Source: Elusimicrobiota bacterium (lineage in GTDB: Bacteria > Elusimicrobiota > Elusimicrobia > Elusimicrobiales > UBA9959). Taken from it: a DNA stretch of 35,998 bases. Within the stretch, counting starts at the first letter, position 1, and every line of letters begins with the position of its first letter. Below are positions 8,720-17,207 of the stretch, piece by piece. The position numbers and the translations under genes were made by a program. The notes under the pieces are model-generated. The model was not told the origin of the DNA. It searched no databases and saw only the letters and a program-made list of their open reading frames with translations. The stretch is from NCBI GenBank assembly GCA_009773155.1, contig WOVA01000023.1, positions 1 to 35,998 on the forward strand, written 5' to 3'.

Positions 8720-8755
8720 GAAGCTGCGCTGGAGTCAGCGCAGCTTCCTCTTTTT
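8720..8755 (+). terminator. Rho-independent terminator of the clostripain operon
   Basis: A perfect 12-bp stem (8720-8731 with 8736-8747, loop GAGT) is followed by CTCTTTTT on the plus strand. Most of its right arm and the T-tract lie inside the 3' end of the convergent glpQ gene, encoding its last residues in antisense. Confidence 0.85.
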
Positions 8756-9619
8756 CAGGTGGTCGATGAGCTTTGCGGGATAGTCGGTGATGATCCCGTC
8801 CACGCCGTAAGACACGGCCCGGTCCCATTCCTCTTCGGAATTGAGCGTCCAGGGGACCACCGTTATGCCGGACTTCTGCGCTTTTTTCACGACGTCGCCG
8901 TTTATCCACTTGAAGTAAGGGCTCCAGATGTCGGCCCCGGATCCCCGCATCACGGAATCGGGGTCCAACAGGTTTTCGGCTGTAAGCTGCGCGGTCTTAA
9001 CGGAAGGGGAGATCTTCTTAATCTCGAGCAGGGGGCGGTAGTCGAAAGACTGCACCACGGTCCTCTTCTCCATCCCGTGTTTCCTGAGGACGGTGGCGAC
9101 CAGGCGGGCGAATTCGTCCGGCGGCGGGGACGCCAGGGGCTCGCCCGGGAATATCTTTGTCTCGATGTTGAACCGGACCCTGGCCGCGGCCGGCTGGGTC
9201 GAGTTCTTAACGTAGGCGAAAACCTCGTCGAGCGTGGGGGTCCGCGTGCCGGGCACCTGGGCCTGTTCGGGGAAGCGCGGGTTCTTCAGCGAACCGCAGT
9301 CGTATTCCTTGAGCTCTTTGAGCGTCAGCGAGCGCAGCGGTACGGGCTTTTCCAGCCTGGCGCCGCCGGGCCCCAGGCAGATGAGGGGATTGACCTGCGG
9401 ATCGTGCGAGACCACGACTATGTTATCCTTCGTCACGCCCATGTCCAGCTCCAGCACTTCTACGCCGGCCCGCAGTGCCTCGTCGAAAGCGGGAAGCGTG
9501 TTCTCCGGGTGGGTGCCGCGCGAACCGCGGTGGCCCTCCACCCAGACCCTGCGTACCCCTTCCGCGGAGGCCGAAGCCGCCAGGATGAGCGCGATGAGCG
9601 CCAGAGCCGTCTTTTTCAT
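8735..9619 (-). CDS. glpQ: Periplasmic glycerophosphodiester phosphodiesterase
   Basis: The 294-residue GDPD-family enzyme hydrolyses glycerophosphodiesters (phospholipid head-group remnants) to glycerol-3-phosphate and an alcohol. A signal peptide (1-19) places it in the periplasm. The catalytic region has GHRGSRGTHPENT with His30 and Glu39, then ELDMGVTKDN (Glu57 and Asp59, metal ligands), then VSHDP with His72. The C-terminal YGVDGIITDYPAKL is the usual end of the TIM barrel. It lies 11 bp downstream of the glpT-like transporter, the same arrangement as the E. coli glpTQ operon, so its product is probably imported by that carrier. The last codons overlap a terminator serving the opposite strand. 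Confidence 0.9.
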   Translation of the reverse strand: MKKTALALIALILAASASAEGVRRVWVEGHRGSRGTHPENTLPAFDEALRAGVEVLELDMGVTKDNIVVVSHDPQVNPLICLGPGGARLEKPVPLRSLTLKELKEYDCGSLKNPRFPEQAQVPGTRTPTLDEVFAYVKNSTQPAAARVRFNIETKIFPGEPLASPPPDEFARLVATVLRKHGMEKRTVVQSFDYRPLLEIKKISPSVKTAQLTAENLLDPDSVMRGSGADIWSPYFKWINGDVVKKAQKSGITVVPWTLNSEEEWDRAVSYGVDGIITDYPAKLIDHLKKRKLR

Positions 9620-9630
9620 AATGAGTCCCC

Positions 9631-11010
9631 TTACCTTAGTTTACAGTCCTGGTGATGCGTCCGCCAGGTGAAAGCCAGCAGTATTATGGCCAGCGCGCAC
9701 GAGGCCAGCAGCATCCAGAAGCCGCCGTCCCAGCCCCATTTATCCACGATCTTGCCCATGCCGAGCTCGGCGATGACCGCGCCGCCCATATACCCGAAAA
9801 GACCCGTAAAGCCCGCGGCGGTGCCGGCCGCTTTCTTGGGCACCAGGTCGACGGCGCCGACGCCGATGAGCATGACCGGGCCGTATATCAGGAAGCCTAT
9901 GACGAAAAGCGCGGCCGAATCCACCATGAAATTCCCCGCCGGGTTCTTCCAGTACACCCAGACCGCCGCGGTGACCAGCACCATGTAGATGACGGAGATG
10001 GGGCCCCTGCGGCCGCCGAACAGGCGGTCCGAGGCCCAGCCGGCCAGAAGCGTGCCCGGTATGCCGGCGTATTCGTAGATGAAGAACTGCCACCTGGCTA
10101 TGTCTGGCGGGCAATCCTTCACCTCGGTGAGGTAGGTCGGGGCCCAGTCCAGCACGCCGTAGCGTATGACGTAGACGAAGACATTGGCCACGGCCAGCAG
10201 CCATAGCATTTTATTTTTAAAAACGAAGCGGGTGAAAATCTCCCTGGCCCCCAGCTCGCGCTCCGGGTCGTCCACGCAGGTGTCGGGCCGGTCGCCGCTG
10301 TGGTCCTCTATCGACGGCAGGCCGCAGCTCTGCGGCGTGTCGCGCAGGAAGACGGCTATCAGCAGGCCCATGGCTATGGACATCAGGGCCGGCACGTAGA
10401 AGATGAGGTAGAAGGGCAGCTTGTCGCCCAGCAGAGCTCCCAGCGACAGCGCCGCCGCTATCGCCATCGCCCAGTTGATGATGGGCCCGACTATGCCGCC
10501 GCCCACGTTGTGCGACAGGTTCCAGATGGCGAACTTGGTGCCGCGCTCGCCGTCGGAGAACCAGTGCGTCAGCGTGCGCGCGCAGGGCGGCCAGCCCATG
10601 CCCTGCACCCAGCCGTTGACGAACCACAGCGCCGTCAGCGCCCAGAGCGCCGAGGTGAGCGAGGGGAAGATGAGGTTGATGACGCCGGAAAGTATCAGCC
10701 CGGTGGCCATGAAATAGCGCGGGTTGGAGCGGTCCGAGACGTTCCCCATCACGAATTTGCTGAGGCCGTAGGCCACCGACAGCGCCGCCGCTATCAGGCC
10801 GACGTCGCCCTTGGAGAAGCCGAACTCGCTTATCAGGTACGGCTTGGCAAGCGAGAAATTCTTGCGCACCAGGTAGAAGCCGGCGTAGCCGAAGAAGATG
10901 GTCAGCATCACCTGCCAGCGGAGTTTTTTATATTCGGGGTCTATCTTTTCTTTCGGCAGCGGGGCCGTGAACTTGGCGGGCTTGTATATCGAGAGGAATT
11001 TGTCCAGCAT
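9631..11010 (-). CDS. glpT: Glycerol-3-phosphate:phosphate antiporter (OPA/MFS family)
   Basis: The 459-residue, 12-TM carrier belongs to the organophosphate:phosphate antiporter family. Key GlpT residues are present: Arg49 in GFYLVRKNFSLAKPYL, His149 in WPPCARTLTHWFS, and Arg283 in IRYGVLDWAPTYL, matching E. coli GlpT Arg45, His165 and Arg269. It takes up sn-glycerol-3-phosphate in exchange for inorganic phosphate. UhpC/UhpT-type hexose-phosphate carriers share the fold, but the motifs and the neighbouring glycerophosphodiesterase favour GlpT. The start has AAAGGA as ribosome site. It lies 27 bp downstream of a small lipoprotein gene on the same strand. Confidence 0.9.
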   Translation of the reverse strand: MLDKFLSIYKPAKFTAPLPKEKIDPEYKKLRWQVMLTIFFGYAGFYLVRKNFSLAKPYLISEFGFSKGDVGLIAAALSVAYGLSKFVMGNVSDRSNPRYFMATGLILSGVINLIFPSLTSALWALTALWFVNGWVQGMGWPPCARTLTHWFSDGERGTKFAIWNLSHNVGGGIVGPIINWAMAIAAALSLGALLGDKLPFYLIFYVPALMSIAMGLLIAVFLRDTPQSCGLPSIEDHSGDRPDTCVDDPERELGAREIFTRFVFKNKMLWLLAVANVFVYVIRYGVLDWAPTYLTEVKDCPPDIARWQFFIYEYAGIPGTLLAGWASDRLFGGRRGPISVIYMVLVTAAVWVYWKNPAGNFMVDSAALFVIGFLIYGPVMLIGVGAVDLVPKKAAGTAAGFTGLFGYMGGAVIAELGMGKIVDKWGWDGGFWMLLASCALAIILLAFTWRTHHQDCKLR

Positions 11011-11037
11011 GTCGTTCCTTTGACGGTCGATTTCTTG

Positions 11038-11382
11038 TTACTGGCCGCGGTCGCAGACGACACGGGGGGTGATGCCGACTATTCCTTTCAGCTCTTCGGA
11101 ATATCCGCCCGCCGTGCAGCGTCCGCCGGCCACCTGGTCCGCGTAGCACGCTTCCCGCGCGGATATATCGCACCAGAGGCTTTCAGAGCCGTCGCACTCC
11201 TTTATCGTTCTTGTTTTTCCGCCGGCCGCAGCGCATTCGTCCAAAGGTCCCTTCGCCGCTGGTTCAGCGGCCGCCGGGAGCCACCCGGCCGCTCCGTGCG
11301 GAACGGCGGGCTTTTCAGAACAGGCGCAAAGGAGCAACAGGACCGGAACGCAGGCGAGAAGAGAATGGCGCTTGTCCTCCAT
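11038..11382 (-). CDS. Small Cys-rich lipoprotein, DUF333-like
   Basis: The frame is open to 11469, but the start is placed at 11382, where the product begins MEDKRHSLLACVPVLLLLCAC, a lipoprotein signal with lipobox LCAC. The mature 95 residues or so contain six further cysteines, in an arrangement (ECAAAGGK, then DGSESLWC, then ACYADQ, then GGRC) that resembles the small DUF333 domain (Cys-GG-DG-Cys-Cys-G.C). It would be anchored in the inner or outer membrane, facing the periplasm. It is the first gene of a minus-strand run with glpT and glpQ; a functional link is not shown. The ribosome site is weak. Confidence 0.6.
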   Translation of the reverse strand: MEDKRHSLLACVPVLLLLCACSEKPAVPHGAAGWLPAAAEPAAKGPLDECAAAGGKTRTIKECDGSESLWCDISAREACYADQVAGGRCTAGGYSEELKGIVGITPRVVCDRGQ

Positions 11383-11541
11383 GTATAATGAAAATAGCAA
11401 ATTGGACGGTGGGGGGAAAGCGGCGGGGCCTATGGACCCGTGCCAACAGGGTCCGCCCGCTGAGCCCAATGGCCCTTACGCCGCCGCCGGCTTCCTGTTA
11501 ATATATTAATACGAGGCCGGGGGTCCGGCCGCGGGAGGAAC
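11383..11541. promoter_or_regulatory. Divergent intergenic region
   Basis: This 159-bp stretch separates the minus-strand lipoprotein/glpTQ run from the plus-strand gene at 11542. It holds a GGACCC/GGGTCC hairpin (11434-11454, 9-nt loop) and an AT-rich palindrome TTAATATATTAA just upstream of the 11542 gene, which is a plausible -10 area. No clear -35 boxes are seen on either strand. Confidence 0.35.
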
Positions 11542-12540
11542 ATGAAACTTAAAGCCCTTTTCGCCGCGATAATATTCTCAGCCGCGCCCGCCTGGTCTTC
11601 CGAGGCCGACCATTACACGGTCCCCGACTCGGAGATAACCGACATAACGGAGGAGCTCAACGCCCACGCCGTCAGGCTCACCACCGGCGCCCTGGAAAGG
11701 CTCAACGCCGCGGGCGGCTGCGGCGGCGCGCCGGACCTGTTCGGCCGCTCCGACGAGGAACGGCTTTACGACGGGCTCAAGGGCGTTTTCAATATCCACG
11801 GCAGAAGCTCGCTGGTGGACGACGTTCTCGACGGGCGGATGGCGCGCACGGTCATCCCGCTCAAGGACTCCGTTTACCGCGACTGGGACATCACCAGCGG
11901 CATCTTCCTGGCCAGGAGCCAGCTTACCCTTGCCCCCAATATCAAGGTCGGCGGGCTGGTCATAGGCGTGGACAAGCTGGAGCACATGTTCGGCTACGGG
12001 CGCCGCTACTTCACCCGGCATTACCTCAAGGGGATGGAGATGGAGAAGGTCCTGGCGCTGGGCGCCGCGGCCGAGAAGATATACCTCGGCGGCAATGTCA
12101 TGGCCACCGGCGTGTTCTCCTATTCGGATCTTTCGGCTAATTTCAACGGGATGCGCTTCTGGAACCATTTGCTTCAGAAGCGCGACGACATACTCGGCAA
12201 GGAGTACAACCGCGGCCCCTATATCGTCTGCGACGCCGGCCTCTGGAAGCTCAACCCGGAGAAGCCGATGGACCTCTCCGTCTACCTGGACCGGACCGTG
12301 CAGGAAAATTACAACTGCTCCAAGTTCGCCACGGAGTCCGGCCTGGCCAAGTTCACGAGCCGGCTGGGGGAATACGGCCTTAGGGCCGGAGACCCGGCCG
12401 CGTTCTCCTGCCCGGTGTCGCGGGCCGCGCTGGAGCGGGACGCCGCCAAGTACGAGGTGCCGATAGGGAAGACCACGATCGGGCACTGGACCATAAACAG
12501 GGACGGCAGCGCGACGGTCTCCTACACGGACGAGTTCTGA
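11542..12540 (+). CDS. Exported protein of unknown function (DKLEH motif)
   Basis: The 332-residue product has a signal peptide (1-19) and a good ribosome site (GGGAGGAAC before ATG). I do not recognise the family with certainty. Residues 142-153 read GVDKLEHMFGYG, a DKxxH-type motif seen in several bacterial membrane-associated or periplasmic families. The region around 210-270 contains well-ordered aromatic and charged motifs (RFWNHLL, YIVCDAGLWKLNP, NYNCSKFA). Three or four cysteines could form disulfides. The C-terminal 40 residues look like a beta hairpin (TIGHWTINRDGSATVSYTDEF). It is a single-gene unit ended by a bidirectional terminator. Confidence 0.75.
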   Translation: MKLKALFAAIIFSAAPAWSSEADHYTVPDSEITDITEELNAHAVRLTTGALERLNAAGGCGGAPDLFGRSDEERLYDGLKGVFNIHGRSSLVDDVLDGRMARTVIPLKDSVYRDWDITSGIFLARSQLTLAPNIKVGGLVIGVDKLEHMFGYGRRYFTRHYLKGMEMEKVLALGAAAEKIYLGGNVMATGVFSYSDLSANFNGMRFWNHLLQKRDDILGKEYNRGPYIVCDAGLWKLNPEKPMDLSVYLDRTVQENYNCSKFATESGLAKFTSRLGEYGLRAGDPAAFSCPVSRAALERDAAKYEVPIGKTTIGHWTINRDGSATVSYTDEF

Positions 12541-12563
12541 GCGACCGGCCGGGCCGGTAAAAG

Positions 12564-12600
12564 AAAAGGGCGGGAAGCCTTCGGGCCCCCGCCCTTCTTC
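12564..12600. terminator. Bidirectional terminator with UUCG tetraloop
   Basis: The stem AAGGGCGGG (12566-12574) pairs with CCCGCCCTT (12588-12596). An inner GCC-TTCG-GGC stem (12577-12586) carries a stabilising UUCG-type loop. The plus strand continues with CTTC. The minus strand continues into TTTTCTTTT, so it can end both the 11542 gene and the convergent 12679-13917 gene. Confidence 0.75.
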
Positions 12601-12624
12601 ATGCCCGGAAGCCCGGGAAAGCGG

Positions 12625-12649
12625 CGGCCCGGGCTCGGGGCCCGGGCCG
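12625..12649. terminator. Strong GC hairpin between convergent genes
   Basis: CGGCCCGGGC (12625-12634) and GCCCGGGCCG (12640-12649) form a perfect 10-bp stem with a 5-nt loop. There is no T-tract on either side. It lies just after the stop of the minus-strand gene and may help stop transcription or protect the mRNA end. Confidence 0.4.
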
Positions 12650-12678
12650 TCCGCTCGCGAGTCTTATCGGGGAAGGTC

Positions 12679-13917
12679 CTATTCCGCCGCGGTAAGGCCT
12701 TCGAGGTAGGCGGAGTAATTGTCCCTGGTGATGTCCGGCAGCGCCTCGCCAGAGAGGCCGCGCTTTACCATCAGGCGGGCCATAGTGTCGGGCAGGGTGG
12801 CCTGGGTGCGGTAGACCAGCTCCGGCAGCCGCCCTTCCTTTATCTTGCGGTCCTCGTCGACGGCGCTGTTTATGAGCGAAAGGGCCGAGTTGGCGCAGCT
12901 GTTGTAGAAAAGGGAGTACATCTCGCCCTTGTTGTTGTCCGTGGCCTTGGTTATGGCGTTCTCCAGGAGGCGCTCGAGCTCGGCGCGGTCCAGGTTCAGG
13001 CGGTAGGGCACCAGCACCAGGTCATTGGGCATGCCGAATTCGTTGTAGTTGAACTTGAGCTCGCTGTAGCGATCGGCGGTCTGAATGCTGTAATAGACCT
13101 GGTACCTGCCGCGCAGGGCGTCCAGGGGCGAATAGATCATCCTCTCCGGATCGTTGTAATAGGCGTCGAGCGAGACCACCAGGGCGTTGGTCTCCGAGCC
13201 TTCGGGCGTGACGGCGCCGCCGGGGGCGAAGGTGAACATCAGCATGCCGTGGTCGCCGTAGCGCACGGGCTTGAGGGCCGTCTTCTTTACGAAATAGGCG
13301 TTCAGCAGTTTAGAGGCGTCCACGCGCACGCCGCTGTGCCAGACGCTTATTAAATTCCCTTCCGCGTCGCGGGCGATGGCGCCGTCGCCGTCATGCTCCA
13401 TCGCCCAGCCGATATTGTCCAGGGCGAAGGTCCCGCCCTCGCGCGAGGCCAGCCGGGGATCGCGCTGCAGGCCGCGTATCTTGTCCGAAGGCTCCAGGTT
13501 TTCGAGGGCGTCGGGCGGCAGCATCTTCTCTATCGCCAGCTCGGCGGTGTCGTCGCGCTGCCTGGCGTAGGCCTCGACGCATATAGTCCTGCCCTGCGCC
13601 AGCCGCAGCCAGAAAGGATATTTCGTGACATTAAAGACCTTTCCCGTCTCCGCCGTAAGCGTCGGGGGGGAGGTCCTGAAATCTATGCGGCCTTTGACTA
13701 TATACCGGATGCGGTAATCGGAGAAGAGTTCCTTGTTCTGCGGCGGGAGGAAAGCCGTTTCGGGGGCCGTCTGGGCCGATATGAGCGAGAAGGCCGCGGG
13801 CGACAGCCCGGACCCGGACCTGAGCGCCTCCAGGCCGCCGGCGCGGGCGGGAAAAGCCGACAGCGACAGCAGGGCCGCCGCCATGGTTCCGTTAATAAGA
13901 GGTTTTACCGGGCACAT
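12679..13917 (-). CDS. Exported Lnb_N/DUF4105-like protein
   Basis: The 412-residue product has a signal peptide ending near ARAGG (1-27). The first ATG (13917) is kept because the next one (residue 12) would lose the positively charged n-region. The C-terminal half resembles the DUF4105/Lnb N-terminal periplasmic domain, a thiol-enzyme-like fold. There is a histidine segment YGDHGMLMFTF (His223), then LVVSLDAYYNDPERM, an adjacent PLDALRGRYQVYYS, and YSLFYNSCANSALSLIN with Cys341 in the position of the family's conserved Cys. His223 and Cys341 would be the expected catalytic pair. Members have been linked to lipoprotein N-acylation in some bacteria; whether this one acts so is unknown. No adjacent gene supports a pathway. 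Family call is moderate. Confidence 0.6.
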   Translation of the reverse strand: MCPVKPLINGTMAAALLSLSAFPARAGGLEALRSGSGLSPAAFSLISAQTAPETAFLPPQNKELFSDYRIRYIVKGRIDFRTSPPTLTAETGKVFNVTKYPFWLRLAQGRTICVEAYARQRDDTAELAIEKMLPPDALENLEPSDKIRGLQRDPRLASREGGTFALDNIGWAMEHDGDGAIARDAEGNLISVWHSGVRVDASKLLNAYFVKKTALKPVRYGDHGMLMFTFAPGGAVTPEGSETNALVVSLDAYYNDPERMIYSPLDALRGRYQVYYSIQTADRYSELKFNYNEFGMPNDLVLVPYRLNLDRAELERLLENAITKATDNNKGEMYSLFYNSCANSALSLINSAVDEDRKIKEGRLPELVYRTQATLPDTMARLMVKRGLSGEALPDITRDNYSAYLEGLTAAE

Positions 13918-14018
13918 CTATATACATATCTTACAGCGCGGCGCGGCGCCGCACAAAGGTCCGCGGGCCCCCGCGGGCCCGGTAAATGGACCTACGGGAA
14001 AAGGGGTCCGACGGGCAA

Positions 14019-14042
14019 TAAAAAACCCGGCCGGGGCCGGGT
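14019..14042 (-). terminator. Rho-independent terminator of the kelch/PorV-like operon
   Basis: Read on the minus strand, ACCCGGCC-CC-GGCCGGGT is followed at once by a run of T (14020-14024 on this strand are A). The 8-bp GC stem and T-tract lie 20 bp downstream of the PorV-like gene. Confidence 0.85.
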
Positions 14043-14062
14043 ATCGTGGAAGCGCGGAGGTG

Positions 14063-15022
14063 TCAGAACATGAGGGCCATGGTGAGGCGCTTGGAGGAAC
14101 CGAAGCCGGCGAAGGGGGTGAAGGAGTAGTCCAGGCGCAGGCCGGATAGCTTTATGCCGAGCCCGCCGGAGAAGCCGCCCAGCGCGTCCGCGCCGCCCAG
14201 CTGGGCCGCGTAGCCGCCGCGCATCGTCATGGCGCCGCCGAGCATATATTCCGTGCCCACGCTGACGGTGGTCTCCCGGTCGTAGACCAGGCGCTTGACG
14301 TCGGCCGCCAGGGCCATGCCCGGCAGGACATTGACCGCCGCGCCCAGGCTGACAGACAGGGGCAGCCGGTTATTCCCGTAGCCGTAGTCCAGTCCGCCGC
14401 CGAGATTGCGCACCGCCAGGCCCACCCTGACCGGCGCCGAGGGCAGCCTGGCCGTCACGCCCGCGTCGGCCGAGAGGGCCGAGGCCGCGCGGCCGGCGAT
14501 GTGGGAGGAGAAATGCCTGGCGGTCACGCCGAAGCCTAAGCCTCCGCCCACCGGCCCGGCAGCCGAGAGCGCGAAAGACTTATCCGAGGCCTCGAAGGAG
14601 CCGGTGAGCGCCCTGTTCTCGTCGCGGCCCTGGAAGCCGCCGTAGTCGAGCCGCGCGAAGGAGAAAGCGCCCGTCCAGCCGCCGCTTATGGGAGCGGCGA
14701 AAGAGGCCGCGCTGTAGGCGCCGTCCTCGGGCCAGTCGGCCTTCATGAAAGCCAGTTCGCGGCCGCGCAGGCCCGGCAGGCCGGCCGGGTTTGACCAGGC
14801 CGACTCCGCGCCCAGGGCCATGGCCGACTGGGCATTGCCCATGGCGGCCGAGCGCGCCGAGGGGTCTATGTTGAGGAATTCCGCGCCGGTCTCCAGCGCG
14901 TTGAGCAGCGTGCAGGAGGGGGTGAGCAGGAAGGCCAGTCCCAGGAACAGGGCATAGGGCCTCGACAGCCACCAGATCAGGCTGTTGAGGGCGTCCGTTT
15001 TTTTCGCCTCTCCCCTGTTCAT
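14063..15022 (-). CDS. PorV/PorQ-like outer-membrane beta-barrel protein
   Basis: The 319-residue product has the family's entry motif FLNIDPSARSAAMGNAQSAM followed by AESAWSNPAGL near residues 50-82. Amphipathic strands follow through to the C-terminal Phe, as expected for an outer-membrane barrel. The N-terminus (about 17-38) is hydrophobic and acts as signal, with a Cys that might be a lipobox (LLTPSC). PorV of the type IX system carries cargo from translocon to attachment complex; PorQ/PorV-like proteins of other phyla are less understood. It lies 4 bp downstream of the kelch protein gene, with its ribosome site (AAGG) inside the end of that gene, so the two are tightly coupled. Confidence 0.82.
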   Translation of the reverse strand: MNRGEAKKTDALNSLIWWLSRPYALFLGLAFLLTPSCTLLNALETGAEFLNIDPSARSAAMGNAQSAMALGAESAWSNPAGLPGLRGRELAFMKADWPEDGAYSAASFAAPISGGWTGAFSFARLDYGGFQGRDENRALTGSFEASDKSFALSAAGPVGGGLGFGVTARHFSSHIAGRAASALSADAGVTARLPSAPVRVGLAVRNLGGGLDYGYGNNRLPLSVSLGAAVNVLPGMALAADVKRLVYDRETTVSVGTEYMLGGAMTMRGGYAAQLGGADALGGFSGGLGIKLSGLRLDYSFTPFAGFGSSKRLTMALMF

Positions 15023-15026
15023 AACT

Positions 15027-17207
15027 TTACCTTAGCACCGCGAACTTGCCCGTTTTCGTTATCTTCTGCGAACCTTTCGAAACCTCCACCGTGAAATAAT
15101 AGACGCCGGCCTGAAGCTTCTCCCGCACCTCGTACTCGTAAGCGCTTTCAGGACCGGCGCCGTCGTCCACCTGGCCGGGAGCCCCGCTTACCCTGCCTGT
15201 GTCCGCTATCCTGCCGGACGCGGTATAAACCCTGACCGTCATGCCGTCGCCCGACGGCACCTTGGCGTGTATGACGGGCTTCCTGCCGGCCGCCGGGTTG
15301 GGGAAAGCGTAGACCTCGCCGAAGGCGAGGGCGGAGTCGGGGACGGGCACGGCGGCCGGTTCGGCCGCCATGACCTGGTAGACGGAGAAGTGGGAGGTTT
15401 CCGCGGAGACCAGGCCATTCTCCTCGTCGACGACGGAGGACAGGAGTTCCCATTCGCCCTTGCCGGCGTTCCAGTAGCCGACGGCCAGCGCCCTGCCGGG
15501 TACCGCGGCGGCTTTGTCGTAAGGCAGCGAGATGGTCACGGGCACGTTGAACTTCATCCCGCGCGGACCGAACTCGAAAGCCCGGCCGGCGGCGGCCAGG
15601 CCGCGCGCTTTCATGGCGTCGCCGCGCTTTTCTTTTTCGGTCTTCGTGACGGCGGCCTCCTCTTCGGGCGCGGCCGTCAGCAGCAGATCCGGATTACCCT
15701 TGAACGAGCCCTTTGGCAGGCGTACCTTTACTCCGCCGGGGCCGACGCGCTCGCCCTCGCGCTCCTGCAGTTCATAGGCGAAGCGGTCCTTGCTGGTCAG
15801 CGCCCGGTTCATGCTCTCGCCGGAGAATTCGCGGCCGTCGGAGAGCCGCCCTTCTATCCTGGCGGAGAATTCGCCCTCGGGGATGACCGCCGCCACGGCC
15901 TGCCGGTCGAACTTGACCATGGCGTAGGTCACGCCCTCCATGCCTTCCATGTCCCCGGTATGGATCTTCGTGGTGAATTTGGGGTCCGGCTCTATCGGGG
16001 TTATGGCTTCCCCGTTGACGGCCGTTATGCGCACCGTCCCCGGCCGCAGCAGGTTTATATCCGCCTCGGGCAGACCGAAGTAAGCCGTTACCCACTTTCC
16101 CCTGGCGCTCTTATTGATGGTCTGCGGGTCGAGTTTTACAAAAGCTTTTGGTTCGGCCTTTATCTTCGCGTAGAAGATGTCGGCCTGGGGCTGGTCTATG
16201 TAGGCGAGGCCGCCGCCCAGCGTGTAAACATAGTCCTCGGTGGCCAGCGCGGCCAGCGACAGCAGGTTCCTGGGCAGCGCGTGCAGCGCCTGCCAGGCGC
16301 CGAGCGTGCCGTCGGCGAGGAAAGGGGCGAAATAGACCGCGTTGCTGACGCCGCCGTTGAAGCCGCCGAAGACGTATACGCTGTTGGAGGTGGCGGCCGC
16401 CGCGTGCAGCATCATGGGCACGGGCAGCGGGGCCAGTTCCTGCCAGGCGCCGAGCGCGCCGTCGGGGTTGATGGCGGCGGAGAGGACTTTGGCGGAAATC
16501 GCGCCGGCGGGCTGACCGGAGGGATAGAGTGTGTGATCCGCCGATCCGCCGAAAATCATCAGGCGGCCGTTGCGGACCATGGACCGATGGCTGAACAGCC
16601 TGGCCGGCAGCGAGGTCTCGGCCCTCCAGGCGCCGAGCGTGCCGTCGGCGTTGAAAGGCGCGGAATAAACAGCGGCGTGCGAGCCGATGTTCCTCACGAT
16701 ACCGCCGGTCACATAGATCCTTTTGCCGTCCGAAGCGGCGGAATGCCCCATCAGTTTTGCCGGCATCGGCGTCGTAGGGATCCAGGGGGAGAGGGAGCCG
16801 TCGCCATTGGCCGTCGAATAATAGGCGACGTCCCTGGGTCCGAAAAGATTGGTGCCGCCGAGCACGTAGAGTTTGCCGTTGTGGGCGAGCGAGGCGTGCA
16901 GCCCCAGCCCCAGCATCTCCGGCATGGGGCTGGCTACCTGCCAGGCGCCCAGCGTGCCGTCCGGGTTCATTTGCGCCGAGTAATAGACATTATTAAGGTA
17001 TCCGCCCCTGCCGTATATGCCTCCCGAGTTTGAGATGCCTCCGGCGACATATATTCTGCCGGCCATGGTCACGACGGTATGGGACAGCAGGGCCTGGGGC
17101 AGCGGGGTGGTGGGGAGGAACTGGGCGTTGAGAGAGCCCACGCAAAGGAGTAGGGCGGCCGCGTAAAGCGCCGCTCCTTTGCCCGCCCTGGCCGGTTCAA
17201 GTTTCAT
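15027..17207 (-). CDS. Secreted kelch-propeller protein with FlgD/type IX-like C-terminal domain
   Basis: The 726-residue protein has a signal peptide (about 1-28). Six kelch blades follow (about 30-345), each with a hydrophobic-GG strand (RIYVAGG, KLYVLGG, RIYVTGG, RLMIFGG, SVYVFGG, YVYTLGG). Five of the blade linkers repeat a DGTLGAW-type motif. Residues 350-470 form a beta domain of a type common in such surface proteins. About 500-615 looks ZU5-like (GGVKVRLPKGSF). The last 94 residues (633-726) start YAFPNPAAG and end TKTGKFAVLR, like type IX sorting or FlgD Ig-like domains. It is probably displayed at or released from the cell surface. It is followed by a PorV-like barrel and faces a second such pair across 213 bp. 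Confidence 0.85.
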   Translation of the reverse strand: MKLEPARAGKGAALYAAALLLCVGSLNAQFLPTTPLPQALLSHTVVTMAGRIYVAGGISNSGGIYGRGGYLNNVYYSAQMNPDGTLGAWQVASPMPEMLGLGLHASLAHNGKLYVLGGTNLFGPRDVAYYSTANGDGSLSPWIPTTPMPAKLMGHSAASDGKRIYVTGGIVRNIGSHAAVYSAPFNADGTLGAWRAETSLPARLFSHRSMVRNGRLMIFGGSADHTLYPSGQPAGAISAKVLSAAINPDGALGAWQELAPLPVPMMLHAAAATSNSVYVFGGFNGGVSNAVYFAPFLADGTLGAWQALHALPRNLLSLAALATEDYVYTLGGGLAYIDQPQADIFYAKIKAEPKAFVKLDPQTINKSARGKWVTAYFGLPEADINLLRPGTVRITAVNGEAITPIEPDPKFTTKIHTGDMEGMEGVTYAMVKFDRQAVAAVIPEGEFSARIEGRLSDGREFSGESMNRALTSKDRFAYELQEREGERVGPGGVKVRLPKGSFKGNPDLLLTAAPEEEAAVTKTEKEKRGDAMKARGLAAAGRAFEFGPRGMKFNVPVTISLPYDKAAAVPGRALAVGYWNAGKGEWELLSSVVDEENGLVSAETSHFSVYQVMAAEPAAVPVPDSALAFGEVYAFPNPAAGRKPVIHAKVPSGDGMTVRVYTASGRIADTGRVSGAPGQVDDGAGPESAYEYEVREKLQAGVYYFTVEVSKGSQKITKTGKFAVLR

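Noticed and set aside
13961-13980. Tandem CCGCGGGCCC duplication
   Set aside because: Only two short GC-only units; not distinguishable from chance in this base composition.
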